Below are positions 51,833 through 59,763 of a DNA stretch of 64,000 nt, piece after piece (the stretch's first letter is position 1; every line of letters starts with the position of its first letter). A program made the translations under genes and the position numbers. The notes under the pieces are model-generated. The model worked only from the letters and a program-made list of their open reading frames with translations, was not told the DNA's origin and searched no databases. Source of the stretch: UBA2357 sp046295975 (GTDB lineage: Bacteria > Pseudomonadota > Gammaproteobacteria > Burkholderiales > Rhodocyclaceae); NCBI GenBank assembly GCA_046295975.1, contig JBKBMG010000030.1:4339-68338 (forward strand). The letters run 5' to 3'.

Positions 51833-52188
51833 ACTGGGGTCTCCTCGTTATCATCGGCGAGATGGATCTCGCCGGTTGTTGTCTGCACCAGCGCGACCGG
51901 AACGAGCGACTCGCCCACACAGGGGCCGAGCACGCAAAGGCCGGTCGCGATTTCGAAACGGGCACCGTGCGCGTGGCACACGATGTAGCGTCCGTCACCG
52001 CTGAGGTAGGCGTCCTTGCGCCAGGCCATCGGCGCGCCCTGCCAGTGCGGGCAGGCGTTGCGATAGGCATGCAAACCCTGCCGCCGCACCACGAAGACGG
52101 TGTCACGGCCTTCGCCCAAGGGGTCGAAGCCACGTGCCTCGCCCTCTGGCAATTCATCGATGTGGCACAGGCGGGCGGACGCGCGCAT
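51829..52188 (-). CDS. Rieske [2Fe-2S] ferredoxin-like protein
   Basis: This 119-residue single-domain Rieske protein has the cluster motifs ACPHWQGAPM and CHAHGARFE (CxH and CxxH), with an acidic C-terminus. Such proteins carry electrons to oxygenases. Its partner is not obvious: a large Rieske oxygenase is encoded 8 kb away (42869-43918), while the adjacent monooxygenase is a flavoprotein that should not need it. The ATG at 52188 is 8 bases after the VOC gene stop; an in-frame start at 52236 would overlap that gene. Confidence 0.88.
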   Translation of the reverse strand: MRASARLCHIDELPEGEARGFDPLGEGRDTVFVVRRQGLHAYRNACPHWQGAPMAWRKDAYLSGDGRYIVCHAHGARFEIATGLCVLGPCVGESLVPVALVQTTTGEIHLADDNEETPV

Positions 52189-52196
52189 CAATGCGC

Positions 52197-53126
52197 TCAG
52201 CGAGTTGCCGGGGGCGGGCCGCCGCCCGGCGCCCACTTGTCACGATGCTGGAACAGGAAGATCTGCGAAGTATCCGAACCCATCGGCGCCTCGCGGGCGA
52301 TCCAGCTGTCGTCGTGCAGATCCATGTCGGCGTCGTACTCGACGTGACAGCCCAGCGGGCTGTTGAAATACCAGAACCAGTTCGAACCGAAGACGTGGCG
52401 CCCCGGCCCCCAGAACGACTCGTAGCCCTTCTTCACGAATCGCGTGCCGGCCAGCATGACCTCGGTCGGCCCGCCCATGTGGAAGGTGAAGTGCTCCACC
52501 CCCTTCATGTGCGGCGGCGTCTGGATCAGGAACAGGGTGTGGTGGTCCGGCGTGCCCACTGGCCGCAGGAAGGGGCCGGCGCCGACGAAGCGGTCGGTGC
52601 AGACAAAGCCGATACGCGTGTAAAAGGCCTCGGCCCGGGCGACGTCGGGGACGAAGTACACCACGTGCGACAAGGTCCGCGGCAAGGCCGCCGCACCCTC
52701 GTCCGCCCCTGCGACATTGACGCCCCGCTGCGCCTTTGCGCCCGGCGCATTCACTGTCTCCGCCGGCAGGTCGAGTGCCTTGCGCACCGTCACCTGGAAA
52801 CCGAGCACGAAGCCCATGTCATCGACCGTTTCGATCGATCCGTCGGCCAGCCGACGCACTTCGCGATCGCGGCCGAGCTCGTCGACGATGGCGTCCAGCA
52901 CCGCGGCATCGGCCACGCCGTAGATCGTCTTGCGCAGCATGCTGGCCGTCCCCATCGGCGGCGGCAGGGTCGGGTCGTCCTGACCGGCGATGACGATGGC
53001 CGTACCGTCCAACGCCTCGAAACGCCCCTCGCCCACCGGCGCCAGACCGTAGTCGGTCAGGTATTGCGCGCAGGCGGCGAGGTCGTCGACGCCAAAGACC
53101 AGGGCATCCGGTCCAATGATGTTCAT
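52197..53126 (-). CDS. VOC-family extradiol-type dioxygenase
   Basis: The 309-residue protein has two vicinal-oxygen-chelate modules, as in type I extradiol ring-cleavage dioxygenases. Likely iron ligands are His154 (LSHVVYFVPD), His212 (VEHFTFHMGG) and Glu263 (CHVEYDAD). The order and spacing fit biphenyl-2,3-diol/catechol 2,3-dioxygenase relatives. It would open a dihydroxylated ring to a semialdehyde or keto acid for the alpha/beta hydrolase encoded next. AAGGAG precedes the ATG at 53126. The substrate cannot be named. Confidence 0.87.
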   Translation of the reverse strand: MNIIGPDALVFGVDDLAACAQYLTDYGLAPVGEGRFEALDGTAIVIAGQDDPTLPPPMGTASMLRKTIYGVADAAVLDAIVDELGRDREVRRLADGSIETVDDMGFVLGFQVTVRKALDLPAETVNAPGAKAQRGVNVAGADEGAAALPRTLSHVVYFVPDVARAEAFYTRIGFVCTDRFVGAGPFLRPVGTPDHHTLFLIQTPPHMKGVEHFTFHMGGPTEVMLAGTRFVKKGYESFWGPGRHVFGSNWFWYFNSPLGCHVEYDADMDLHDDSWIAREAPMGSDTSQIFLFQHRDKWAPGGGPPPATR

Positions 53127-53142
53127 GTTTGCTCTCCTTGAT

Positions 53143-54300
53143 TCAGGCGGTCCGACCGCCCAGTGTTTCAGCGACCCAGTCGGCGATGTACTGGCCGGCA
53201 TTGATGCTGTTGTCGAAGCTCGAGTGCTGTACCCCGCCCTCGCGCTCGGTGAAGACTTTCAAATCGCGCCTCGGGCTGTTCACGAGTTGCTCATAGGTGC
53301 GATGTGCCCACTTCAATGGAATCTGCGAATCCTGCTCGCCATGGGTTACCAGGAAGGGCACCTTGATGCGATCGAGCACACCGTCGAGATGCACGTGCTC
53401 GGCGATACGCATGAAATCGTCGATATCCTTCGCGCCCCACACCCAGCACACATGCGCCCAGTAGTGCGGCACCGGGAAGCTGCCCTCCTTCTCCAGCCGG
53501 CGCTTCTGCACGTCGCGCCAGTCGTGATTGGCGCCCCACACCACGCCGCAGGCGAAACGCGGTTCGAAGGCCACCGCGCGCGGGCAGTAATAGCCGCCGA
53601 GCGACACGCCTTCCAGGCCGATGCGCTTGGGGTCGATGTCATCCCGCGTTTCCAGCCAGTCCACCACGCGGCTGGCCCAGTGCTCGGAATCAAAGCGCGC
53701 GGTCAGCCCGTGCAGGCGCAAGGCCTCGCCGGTACCGGGCTGGTCGATGATCAGCGACGACACGCCGCGGCGGGCCAGCCAGGCCGGCAGGCCAACGCGG
53801 TACTTCATCTCCTTGGTGGAATCGAGGCCGTTCACCTGGACGAGAACGGGCGCCCGCCCCGTCACGCCCTCGGCACGCACGTACAGACCCGAGATGACCT
53901 TGCCTTCATACGGAATCTCGACGCGCTCGCAGTTCTCGCGCGACAGCGCCAGGCCACGCGCGAACACCTCGAGAAATCGCTGATACAGCGCCATCCGCCC
54001 CGGTGCACCATGTGCCTGCAGGCGTTCGCCGGTCAGGTAGTAGGTTGCCGCGCGGCTGTATTTCTCGCCCGCGGACAGCAGCCGCCCGCGTTCTTCGTCC
54101 TCCTGTGCCAGTTCGCACAGCTTGTCGGCCATCTTCGACCAGGTCTCGCGGAAGGCCTGCGTGCCGGCGGCATCGGGCTGCTTGGCCGCGTCCTGCAGCG
54201 GCGCGCACATCGCCTCGATTTCACCGATGCGGGCCCCCATTTCGATGGCCAGGTTGACCGACAGGTTCCAGACGTAGTTGGTGGGGAAGTACTTGAACAT
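53143..54300 (-). CDS. Alpha/beta hydrolase (C-C bond hydrolase-like)
   Basis: This 385-residue hydrolase has a helical N-terminal cap of about 125 residues before the alpha/beta core, as in 2,6-dihydroxypseudooxynicotine hydrolase and the FrsA/DUF1100 group. The nucleophile elbow is GVSLGG with Ser233; the acid is in VTHGEQDSQIP and the His in GGVQHSSFDN. In the operon it directly follows the NTF2-like gene and precedes the extradiol dioxygenase, so hydrolysis of the ring-cleavage product is the likely role. The ATG at 54300 begins MFKYFPTNYVWNL; the frame extends to 54432 without family support. Confidence 0.9.
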   Translation of the reverse strand: MFKYFPTNYVWNLSVNLAIEMGARIGEIEAMCAPLQDAAKQPDAAGTQAFRETWSKMADKLCELAQEDEERGRLLSAGEKYSRAATYYLTGERLQAHGAPGRMALYQRFLEVFARGLALSRENCERVEIPYEGKVISGLYVRAEGVTGRAPVLVQVNGLDSTKEMKYRVGLPAWLARRGVSSLIIDQPGTGEALRLHGLTARFDSEHWASRVVDWLETRDDIDPKRIGLEGVSLGGYYCPRAVAFEPRFACGVVWGANHDWRDVQKRRLEKEGSFPVPHYWAHVCWVWGAKDIDDFMRIAEHVHLDGVLDRIKVPFLVTHGEQDSQIPLKWAHRTYEQLVNSPRRDLKVFTEREGGVQHSSFDNSINAGQYIADWVAETLGGRTA

Positions 54301-54313
54301 GGAGGGTCCTTTG

Positions 54314-54796
54314 CTATTGGCGGGTCGCTCGCGGGCCGATGCCCAGCGTCCCGAAGAAGGTGGCAGTGGCGTCGTCCGAGAAGTCCGGGACGAAGCGGAA
54401 GGCGACAATGCGCCCGTCGCGGACGCGAACAATGTCCTGTCCCAGGATGCGCGGTGCGCCGGCCTGCTCGTACAGCGGACTGCGCACTTCGAGGTCGGAG
54501 AACACGGTGTCGCCTTCGACGCGACGGCGCACCTCGGTCATGCGTGCGCCCGGCGTCACGACAGTGGCCTCGATGTAGTGGGCAAGGCAGGTCGGGTTGT
54601 CCATCTCCGCCTGGCAACCAACGAAATCCGAACGTTCGACATCCGGGGCGATCATGGCGCGCACCGCGCCCATGTCGCCCGCGTGGACAGCGATGAGATA
54701 GCGGTCAAACACCTCGGAAGGCGTAATCGTCGGCGTGACCGCCGCGCAGGCCGTGCTGAACACGGCCAGCATGGGCGCAAGAAATCTCGGCTTCAT
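54314..54796 (-). CDS. Exported SnoaL/NTF2-like protein
   Basis: The 160-residue product has an N-terminal export signal (KPRFLAPMLAVFSTACAAV), possibly with a weak lipobox ending at Cys17. The rest has the SnoaL/NTF2-like pattern: DRYLIAVHAGDMGAVRAMIAPDV, then ARMTEVRRRVEGDTVFSDLEV and a final LGQDIVRVRDGRIVAFRFVPDF (each part of longer strands). This fold binds hydrophobic ligands or acts as a small enzyme. Its place next to the RND/DUF1329/DUF1302 genes fits a periplasmic ligand-handling role. Function unknown. Confidence 0.8.
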   Translation of the reverse strand: MKPRFLAPMLAVFSTACAAVTPTITPSEVFDRYLIAVHAGDMGAVRAMIAPDVERSDFVGCQAEMDNPTCLAHYIEATVVTPGARMTEVRRRVEGDTVFSDLEVRSPLYEQAGAPRILGQDIVRVRDGRIVAFRFVPDFSDDATATFFGTLGIGPRATRQ

Positions 54797-54860
54797 GGCG
54801 TTCGTTCCGTCTGGGTTTGTTTCATTGGGACTTGGTCACTTGTCGATGAAGCGGGCTGGC

Positions 54861-57284
54861 TCATGGGTTCAGAACCGCCTTGTTCGCACTTGGAACTCTG
54901 GTCGCCGCCTCGGCCTGAGACGGTCGCGGCCCGAGGAGGAAGTGCGCCAGTGCCGGCAGCAGGATCAGCGCCCCGAGCATGTTCCACAGGAACATGAAGG
55001 CCAGCAGCAAGCCCATGTCGGCCTGGAACTTGATCGGGCTGGCAACCCAGGTGATCACGCCGATGGCCAGCGTCACCCCGGTGAGCATCACCACCTTGCC
55101 GGTGAAGATCAGCGCGTTGTAGTACGCCTCGGACAGGCTGCGGCCCGCACGCAGTTGCGCCAGCGTGACCGACAGGATGTACAGCGCGTAGTCGACGCCG
55201 ATGCCCACGCCGATCGCGATCACCGGCAAGGTCGCGACCTTGACCCCCATGCCGAGCAACACCATCAGCGCCTCGGCCAGGATGGAGGTCAGCGCCAGCG
55301 GCAGCACCGCAACAACCACTGCCCGCCAGGAACGGAAGGTGATCAGCACCAGCATGATCACGATCGAGTAGATCCACAGCTGCATGTCGCGCCACGCATC
55401 CTTGACGACGATGTTGGTCGCCGCCTCGATGCCCGCCGTCCCTGCCGCGAGGAGGAACTTGACCTCATCGGTGTCGTTGTCGCGGGCGAAGGCCTCGACA
55501 TGCTCGATCGTCCGCGTCAACGTGGCCGCCTTGTGGTCCTGCAGGTAAACGTAGATCGTCAGCAGATCGCAGGCATCGTTGTAAAGTCCGCGCGGCGCGC
55601 CGGCCGTCACCGTGTTGAGCATGTCCTGGTTGGGCAGGAACTCGTACCACTTGGGATTGCCTTCGTTGAGCCCGACCAGCATGCGACGGTTGAGCAGCGC
55701 CAGGGTGTTGGTGGACTCCACCCCTTCGAGCTGGCGCAACTCCCATTCCAGCGCATCGACCTTGTTCAGCGTCTCGTACTCGGAGCACCGCCCTTCCGGC
55801 GTGCTCACCATCACCGCGAGCACGTCGCTGGAGGCGCCGTAGGCGTTGTTCAGGAAGGCGACATCGCGGTTGTAGCGGCTATCGGCGCGCAACTCGGGCG
55901 CCCCCGGATCGAGATCGCCGATCTGCAGGCGGCTCGAAACAATCTGCCCGCCCACCGCCAGCGCGACCGCCGCGAGCACCGTCACGGTTGCCCAGCGACG
56001 CTGGGTGAAACGGTCCAGAAAACGCCACAGCGGGTGCTTGGCTGCCGGCGCCCGCTCGGCCCGCAGGCTGCGTTCAGCGGCCCGCGCGCTCACCCCCGAG
56101 TAGGACAACAGAACAGGCAGCAGCGCCAGATTGGTGAAGATCAGCAGGGCGACACCGATGGAGGCGGCAATCGCCAGTTCGCGGATGACCGGAACATCGA
56201 TCACCAGCAACACGCCGAAGCCAAAGGCGTCGGTGACGAGCGCGGCCATGCCGGTACGGAACAGACGCCTGAAGGTGAAGCGTGCGGCGACCAGCTTGTC
56301 CGCACCGCGCCCGATGTCCTGCATGATGCCGTTCATCTTCTGCGCACCATGGCTCATGCCGATGGCGAAGATCAGGAACGGCACCAGGATCGAATACGGG
56401 TCGAGTGCCTGGCCCAGCAGCGGCAGCAAACCCAGCAACCACACCACGGCGATCAGCGAGGTACACACCACCAGCGTGCTCGAGCGCAGGCAACGGGTGA
56501 AGGCCAGCACCATCGCCGCCGCAATCGCCACCGCGAGCGCGAAGAACATCAGCACCGCATGCACGCCCTCGATCAGGTCACCGACGATCTTGGCAAAGCC
56601 GGTGATGCGGATCTCCACCCCCTCGGCTTCATACTTGGCGCGCAGCGCCTCCAGGTTGTCGGCCAGGCGCGCATAGTCGAGCACCTGCCCGGTGGCATCG
56701 TGCGCCAGCAGCGGCACGTAGATCACCGACGATTGTGCATCATGCGCCACCAACTGGCCGATCTCGCCGGAACGGGCGACGTTGGCGGCGAGCTGCTCGA
56801 TCCGCTCCCGGGAACCGTCATATCCATCTGGAATCACCGGCCCGCCTTCCAGCCCCTCCTCGGTCACGCCCACCCAACGCGTGTTCGACGTCCACAAGGA
56901 CTTCATGCCGCGGCGGTCCACCCCGGGCAACAGGAAAACCTCGTCGCTGAGCTTGCGCAGGGTCTCGAGGTAGGCCGCGTCGTAAATGCTGCCGCCTGGA
57001 TTGACCACCGCGATGCGCACCGCGTTGCCCAGCCCGGTGAGCTGGGACTGATAGGCCAGATAGTTCTGGATATAGGAGTGGTGGGTGGGAATGGTCTTTT
57101 CGAAGCTGGCGTTGACCTGCAGCGTCGTCGCCTGCCAGCCCAGCCCCAGCGTGACCAGGGCGCAGACCAGAATGACCAGCAGGCGGTTGTTGAACAGCAG
57201 ACGCTCCAGCCACGAACCGGAGCGCGGATCGAAGTCCGCACGTGCGCCGGTCATGTCTGAAGCGTACTTGGTCGAGAGCGTCAC
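54861..57284 (-). CDS. RND/MMPL-family transporter
   Basis: This 807-residue inner-membrane protein has the two-fold RND layout: TM1 (RLLVILVCALVTLGLGW), a large periplasmic loop, TM2-6 including ILVPFLIFAIGMSHGAQKMN, then a second loop and TM8-12 including VIAIGVGIGVDYALYILSV. The GMSHG and GIGVDY segments replace the proton-relay GxxxDY of MmpL proteins, the first half having lost the Asp. It belongs to the HpnN/MmpL-like group that moves lipids or hydrophobic molecules. It is co-transcribed with YCF48-like, DUF1329 and DUF1302 genes, a recurring set. Confidence 0.92.
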   Translation of the reverse strand: MTLSTKYASDMTGARADFDPRSGSWLERLLFNNRLLVILVCALVTLGLGWQATTLQVNASFEKTIPTHHSYIQNYLAYQSQLTGLGNAVRIAVVNPGGSIYDAAYLETLRKLSDEVFLLPGVDRRGMKSLWTSNTRWVGVTEEGLEGGPVIPDGYDGSRERIEQLAANVARSGEIGQLVAHDAQSSVIYVPLLAHDATGQVLDYARLADNLEALRAKYEAEGVEIRITGFAKIVGDLIEGVHAVLMFFALAVAIAAAMVLAFTRCLRSSTLVVCTSLIAVVWLLGLLPLLGQALDPYSILVPFLIFAIGMSHGAQKMNGIMQDIGRGADKLVAARFTFRRLFRTGMAALVTDAFGFGVLLVIDVPVIRELAIAASIGVALLIFTNLALLPVLLSYSGVSARAAERSLRAERAPAAKHPLWRFLDRFTQRRWATVTVLAAVALAVGGQIVSSRLQIGDLDPGAPELRADSRYNRDVAFLNNAYGASSDVLAVMVSTPEGRCSEYETLNKVDALEWELRQLEGVESTNTLALLNRRMLVGLNEGNPKWYEFLPNQDMLNTVTAGAPRGLYNDACDLLTIYVYLQDHKAATLTRTIEHVEAFARDNDTDEVKFLLAAGTAGIEAATNIVVKDAWRDMQLWIYSIVIMLVLITFRSWRAVVVAVLPLALTSILAEALMVLLGMGVKVATLPVIAIGVGIGVDYALYILSVTLAQLRAGRSLSEAYYNALIFTGKVVMLTGVTLAIGVITWVASPIKFQADMGLLLAFMFLWNMLGALILLPALAHFLLGPRPSQAEAATRVPSANKAVLNP

Positions 57285-57295
57285 GTCTGGAATCC

Positions 57296-58342
57296 TTACT
57301 GTGCAGCGTCGAGAAAAGAAACACGCACCACGCCCGTAAAGCCCAGCACGATCAACTGGCCATCATGACCTTCTAGCAATGCGCTCAGCATCGGCAGAGG
57401 TTTGCGATTGAGTGGCGAAAGCGTCTGGTCACGCAGACGCATCACGAAACCGGCCTGATTGCCAAGCAACACCGACCCATCAGCAGTCACCGTGGAGGCG
57501 GTGATGGAGGCCGGCATCGGCACGTCGATCTGACGCCAGCTGGCACCGCCATCCTTGGAACGCCATACGTTGCCGCGCAGCCCTGCCACCAGGATGTCGG
57601 ACTCGGCCGGCAGCTCGGCGGTGAAAAAACTGCCCTCATAGGGGGAATCGAGGCGCTCGAACACCCCGCCGCCATCGATCGAGCGCAACAGCATGCCCTG
57701 CTCTCCCGCCAGCAGCAGCGTGCCTGCGCGCCCGCGTACCGCGTAGAGATGCAGGCCCATCGGGTTGTCGAGGCGTTCCATCCAGGAGGTCCAGTGCTCG
57801 CCACCGTCCTCGGTGTAGAAGGCCAAGCCATAGGCGCCCACCACCAGTATGCGGTTCGCATCGAACATCAACGCATCGAAGAAGGGCTTGTCCGGTCCGT
57901 CGGAAACCAGGTAGCCGGCATTGCGGATGCGAGCCTCGTCGCCGGATGCCTTCGCCTCCTCAAGCGCAAGCTCGGCCGCCTGGACGCCGTCGAGACGACG
58001 CTCCCAGTGCTCACCGCCATCGCTGGTGGTGAGCACCGTGCCGCCGTGACCGACGACGACGCCGTGGCGCGCATCGGCAAACCGCACCGCCACCAATGTC
58101 ACCGCAACCGGGCTGGGCACCTGGCGCCAGCTGGCACCCCCATCGTCGGACACGACGATGATGCCGCGCTCACCGACGGCGACCGTGCGCTCGCCCGCCA
58201 GGGCGGCGGACAGCAGCACCGCCTCGGCCGGCTGACGCACCTGCAGCGCCGGGCGCTGCAACGCGTCGGCTGCTGGCGCGGCTACTGCCGGGCCGAGCAG
58301 GGTCAGGCACAGCAACAGTGAAAATAGAAGTCTGTCAGTCAT
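57296..58342 (-). CDS. YCF48/BNR-like exported beta-propeller protein
   Basis: The 348-residue precursor has a signal peptide of about 22 residues (LLGPAVAAPA). The mature part is built of YCF48-type blades with SxDGGxxW turns: SDDGGASWRQV, TSDGGEHWERR, TEDGGEHWTSW and SKDGGASWRQI. Photosynthesis-stability homologues act in assembly, but in proteobacteria this type accompanies RND transporters. It is probably a periplasmic partner of the RND protein encoded 12 bases downstream. Confidence 0.92.
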   Translation of the reverse strand: MTDRLLFSLLLCLTLLGPAVAAPAADALQRPALQVRQPAEAVLLSAALAGERTVAVGERGIIVVSDDGGASWRQVPSPVAVTLVAVRFADARHGVVVGHGGTVLTTSDGGEHWERRLDGVQAAELALEEAKASGDEARIRNAGYLVSDGPDKPFFDALMFDANRILVVGAYGLAFYTEDGGEHWTSWMERLDNPMGLHLYAVRGRAGTLLLAGEQGMLLRSIDGGGVFERLDSPYEGSFFTAELPAESDILVAGLRGNVWRSKDGGASWRQIDVPMPASITASTVTADGSVLLGNQAGFVMRLRDQTLSPLNRKPLPMLSALLEGHDGQLIVLGFTGVVRVSFLDAAQ

Positions 58343-58399
58343 GAAATCTGGCTCCACGAGGAGGCGGACCAGCCGCCCCCTCATGCATCGAAGATCGGA

Positions 58400-59749
58400 T
58401 CAACGCACACCCTGGGCAGCCAGGCCGTCACCGGTGAAGGTGGAGGTCGGCCAGCGGTCGGCCGGTCGGTGGTGGTAAGGCTTGTCGTTCAGCACGTTGG
58501 CGACATAGCCTTGCCCGGACAGCAGGTCGTAGAACCCGAATGTCTGCTGCACCAGTGCGCCGATGTCGGGCATGACATAGTTGAACATCCACAAGGACTT
58601 CCACAGTTGCCCCTTGGCGTCCCAGCGGTCACCCAGCACCGCCTGCCAGGTGTCTTCATCGAGGTAGTAGATGCTGCGCGGTGCCTGATGACGCTGACCG
58701 TCCTTCAGCGTCGCCTCGACCACCCACACGCGATGCAGCTCCCAGCGCACGTGGTCGGGATTGAGGTGGTTGCCGGTGATGATCGCGGCATCCGGTGCCT
58801 GCAGGAAACGGTTCTGGTTGTAGGGCACCAGCATTTCCTGCTTGCCCACCAGTTTCCAGTCAAACAGGCTGGTCTTGCCGGAGAACACGCTCAACTCATC
58901 GAAGGACATCATGCCGGCGGTGGCCGGCGTCGGCGTATCGCAGCAGGCATTCGGCAACTTGCGCACGCGGCGCTGACCGGTCAGATACACGTAGGTGGCC
59001 GACTTGTTTTCATCCACGTTCTGACGACCGACGATCATTTCCCCGGCGCGAATTGGCGGACCTTCGTTGACCAGGTTCACCTCCCAGAAGTAGCCGTCGA
59101 AACCGTCTGCCTTGCCCTCCTCGTAGTAGTAGGGCATGCGCTGGCGAATCCGGCCGTCGGTGGTCAACACCACCTTGCCGTCGGCAGTGATCTGGTACTG
59201 ATTCAACGCCGCCTCCCAGGAGGTGCCACGCCACGACAGCTTGTGATTCCAGATCGCCTCTTCGCCGTTCTGCGGGATCGGAAACGGAATGCCGCCATAG
59301 ACGCCGGACGGCGTCGAGTTGTCGAGCCTGCCATTCGCCAGGTTGTTCGCGGTGTTGTCATAGACCCACTGCGGGGCATAGGCAGTGCGGTGCGTCGGAT
59401 AAACGTCCAGGCGATAGCTGTCCGGATACTTCTGCAGCAAGGCCTTGACGCCATCGCTGAGCTTGTCGGCGTATTGCGCCATGTTGGCCGCGGTGACCGA
59501 ATACAGGGGCTGCTCGGCGGCGAAGGGGTCGCCACGCCGACCCCTCGGCGAATCACCCGCTATGACTCCCTTGAAGCCCCCGGTCCATGCCGGAATGGAA
59601 CCATCCGCATTGCCGGCGCGCTCGCCGCCCAGCGGTGTCAGATCGCCCTGCAGGCGAGCCGCATCGCGCGCGGAATCCGCTTGCGCGGTGAAGGCGGTCG
59701 TCGCAACACAGGCCAGCGCCAGGGTGCGCAGCTTGAGAGAAAAATTCAT
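58400..59749 (-). CDS. DUF1329 domain periplasmic protein
   Basis: A 449-residue exported protein of the DUF1329 family. The signal peptide ends near TAFTAQA (residue 24), and the family start DLTPLGGERAGNADGSIPAWTGG (part quoted) follows. Further family features are LDVYPTHRTAYAPQWVYDNT and RRVRKLPNACCDTPTP. The family is predicted to have a LolA/LolB-like fold that could hold a lipid or hydrophobic substrate. It is encoded between the DUF1302 barrel and the YCF48-like protein. Confidence 0.93.
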   Translation of the reverse strand: MNFSLKLRTLALACVATTAFTAQADSARDAARLQGDLTPLGGERAGNADGSIPAWTGGFKGVIAGDSPRGRRGDPFAAEQPLYSVTAANMAQYADKLSDGVKALLQKYPDSYRLDVYPTHRTAYAPQWVYDNTANNLANGRLDNSTPSGVYGGIPFPIPQNGEEAIWNHKLSWRGTSWEAALNQYQITADGKVVLTTDGRIRQRMPYYYEEGKADGFDGYFWEVNLVNEGPPIRAGEMIVGRQNVDENKSATYVYLTGQRRVRKLPNACCDTPTPATAGMMSFDELSVFSGKTSLFDWKLVGKQEMLVPYNQNRFLQAPDAAIITGNHLNPDHVRWELHRVWVVEATLKDGQRHQAPRSIYYLDEDTWQAVLGDRWDAKGQLWKSLWMFNYVMPDIGALVQQTFGFYDLLSGQGYVANVLNDKPYHHRPADRWPTSTFTGDGLAAQGVR

Positions 59750-59763
59750 TTGGGGAGTCTCCG

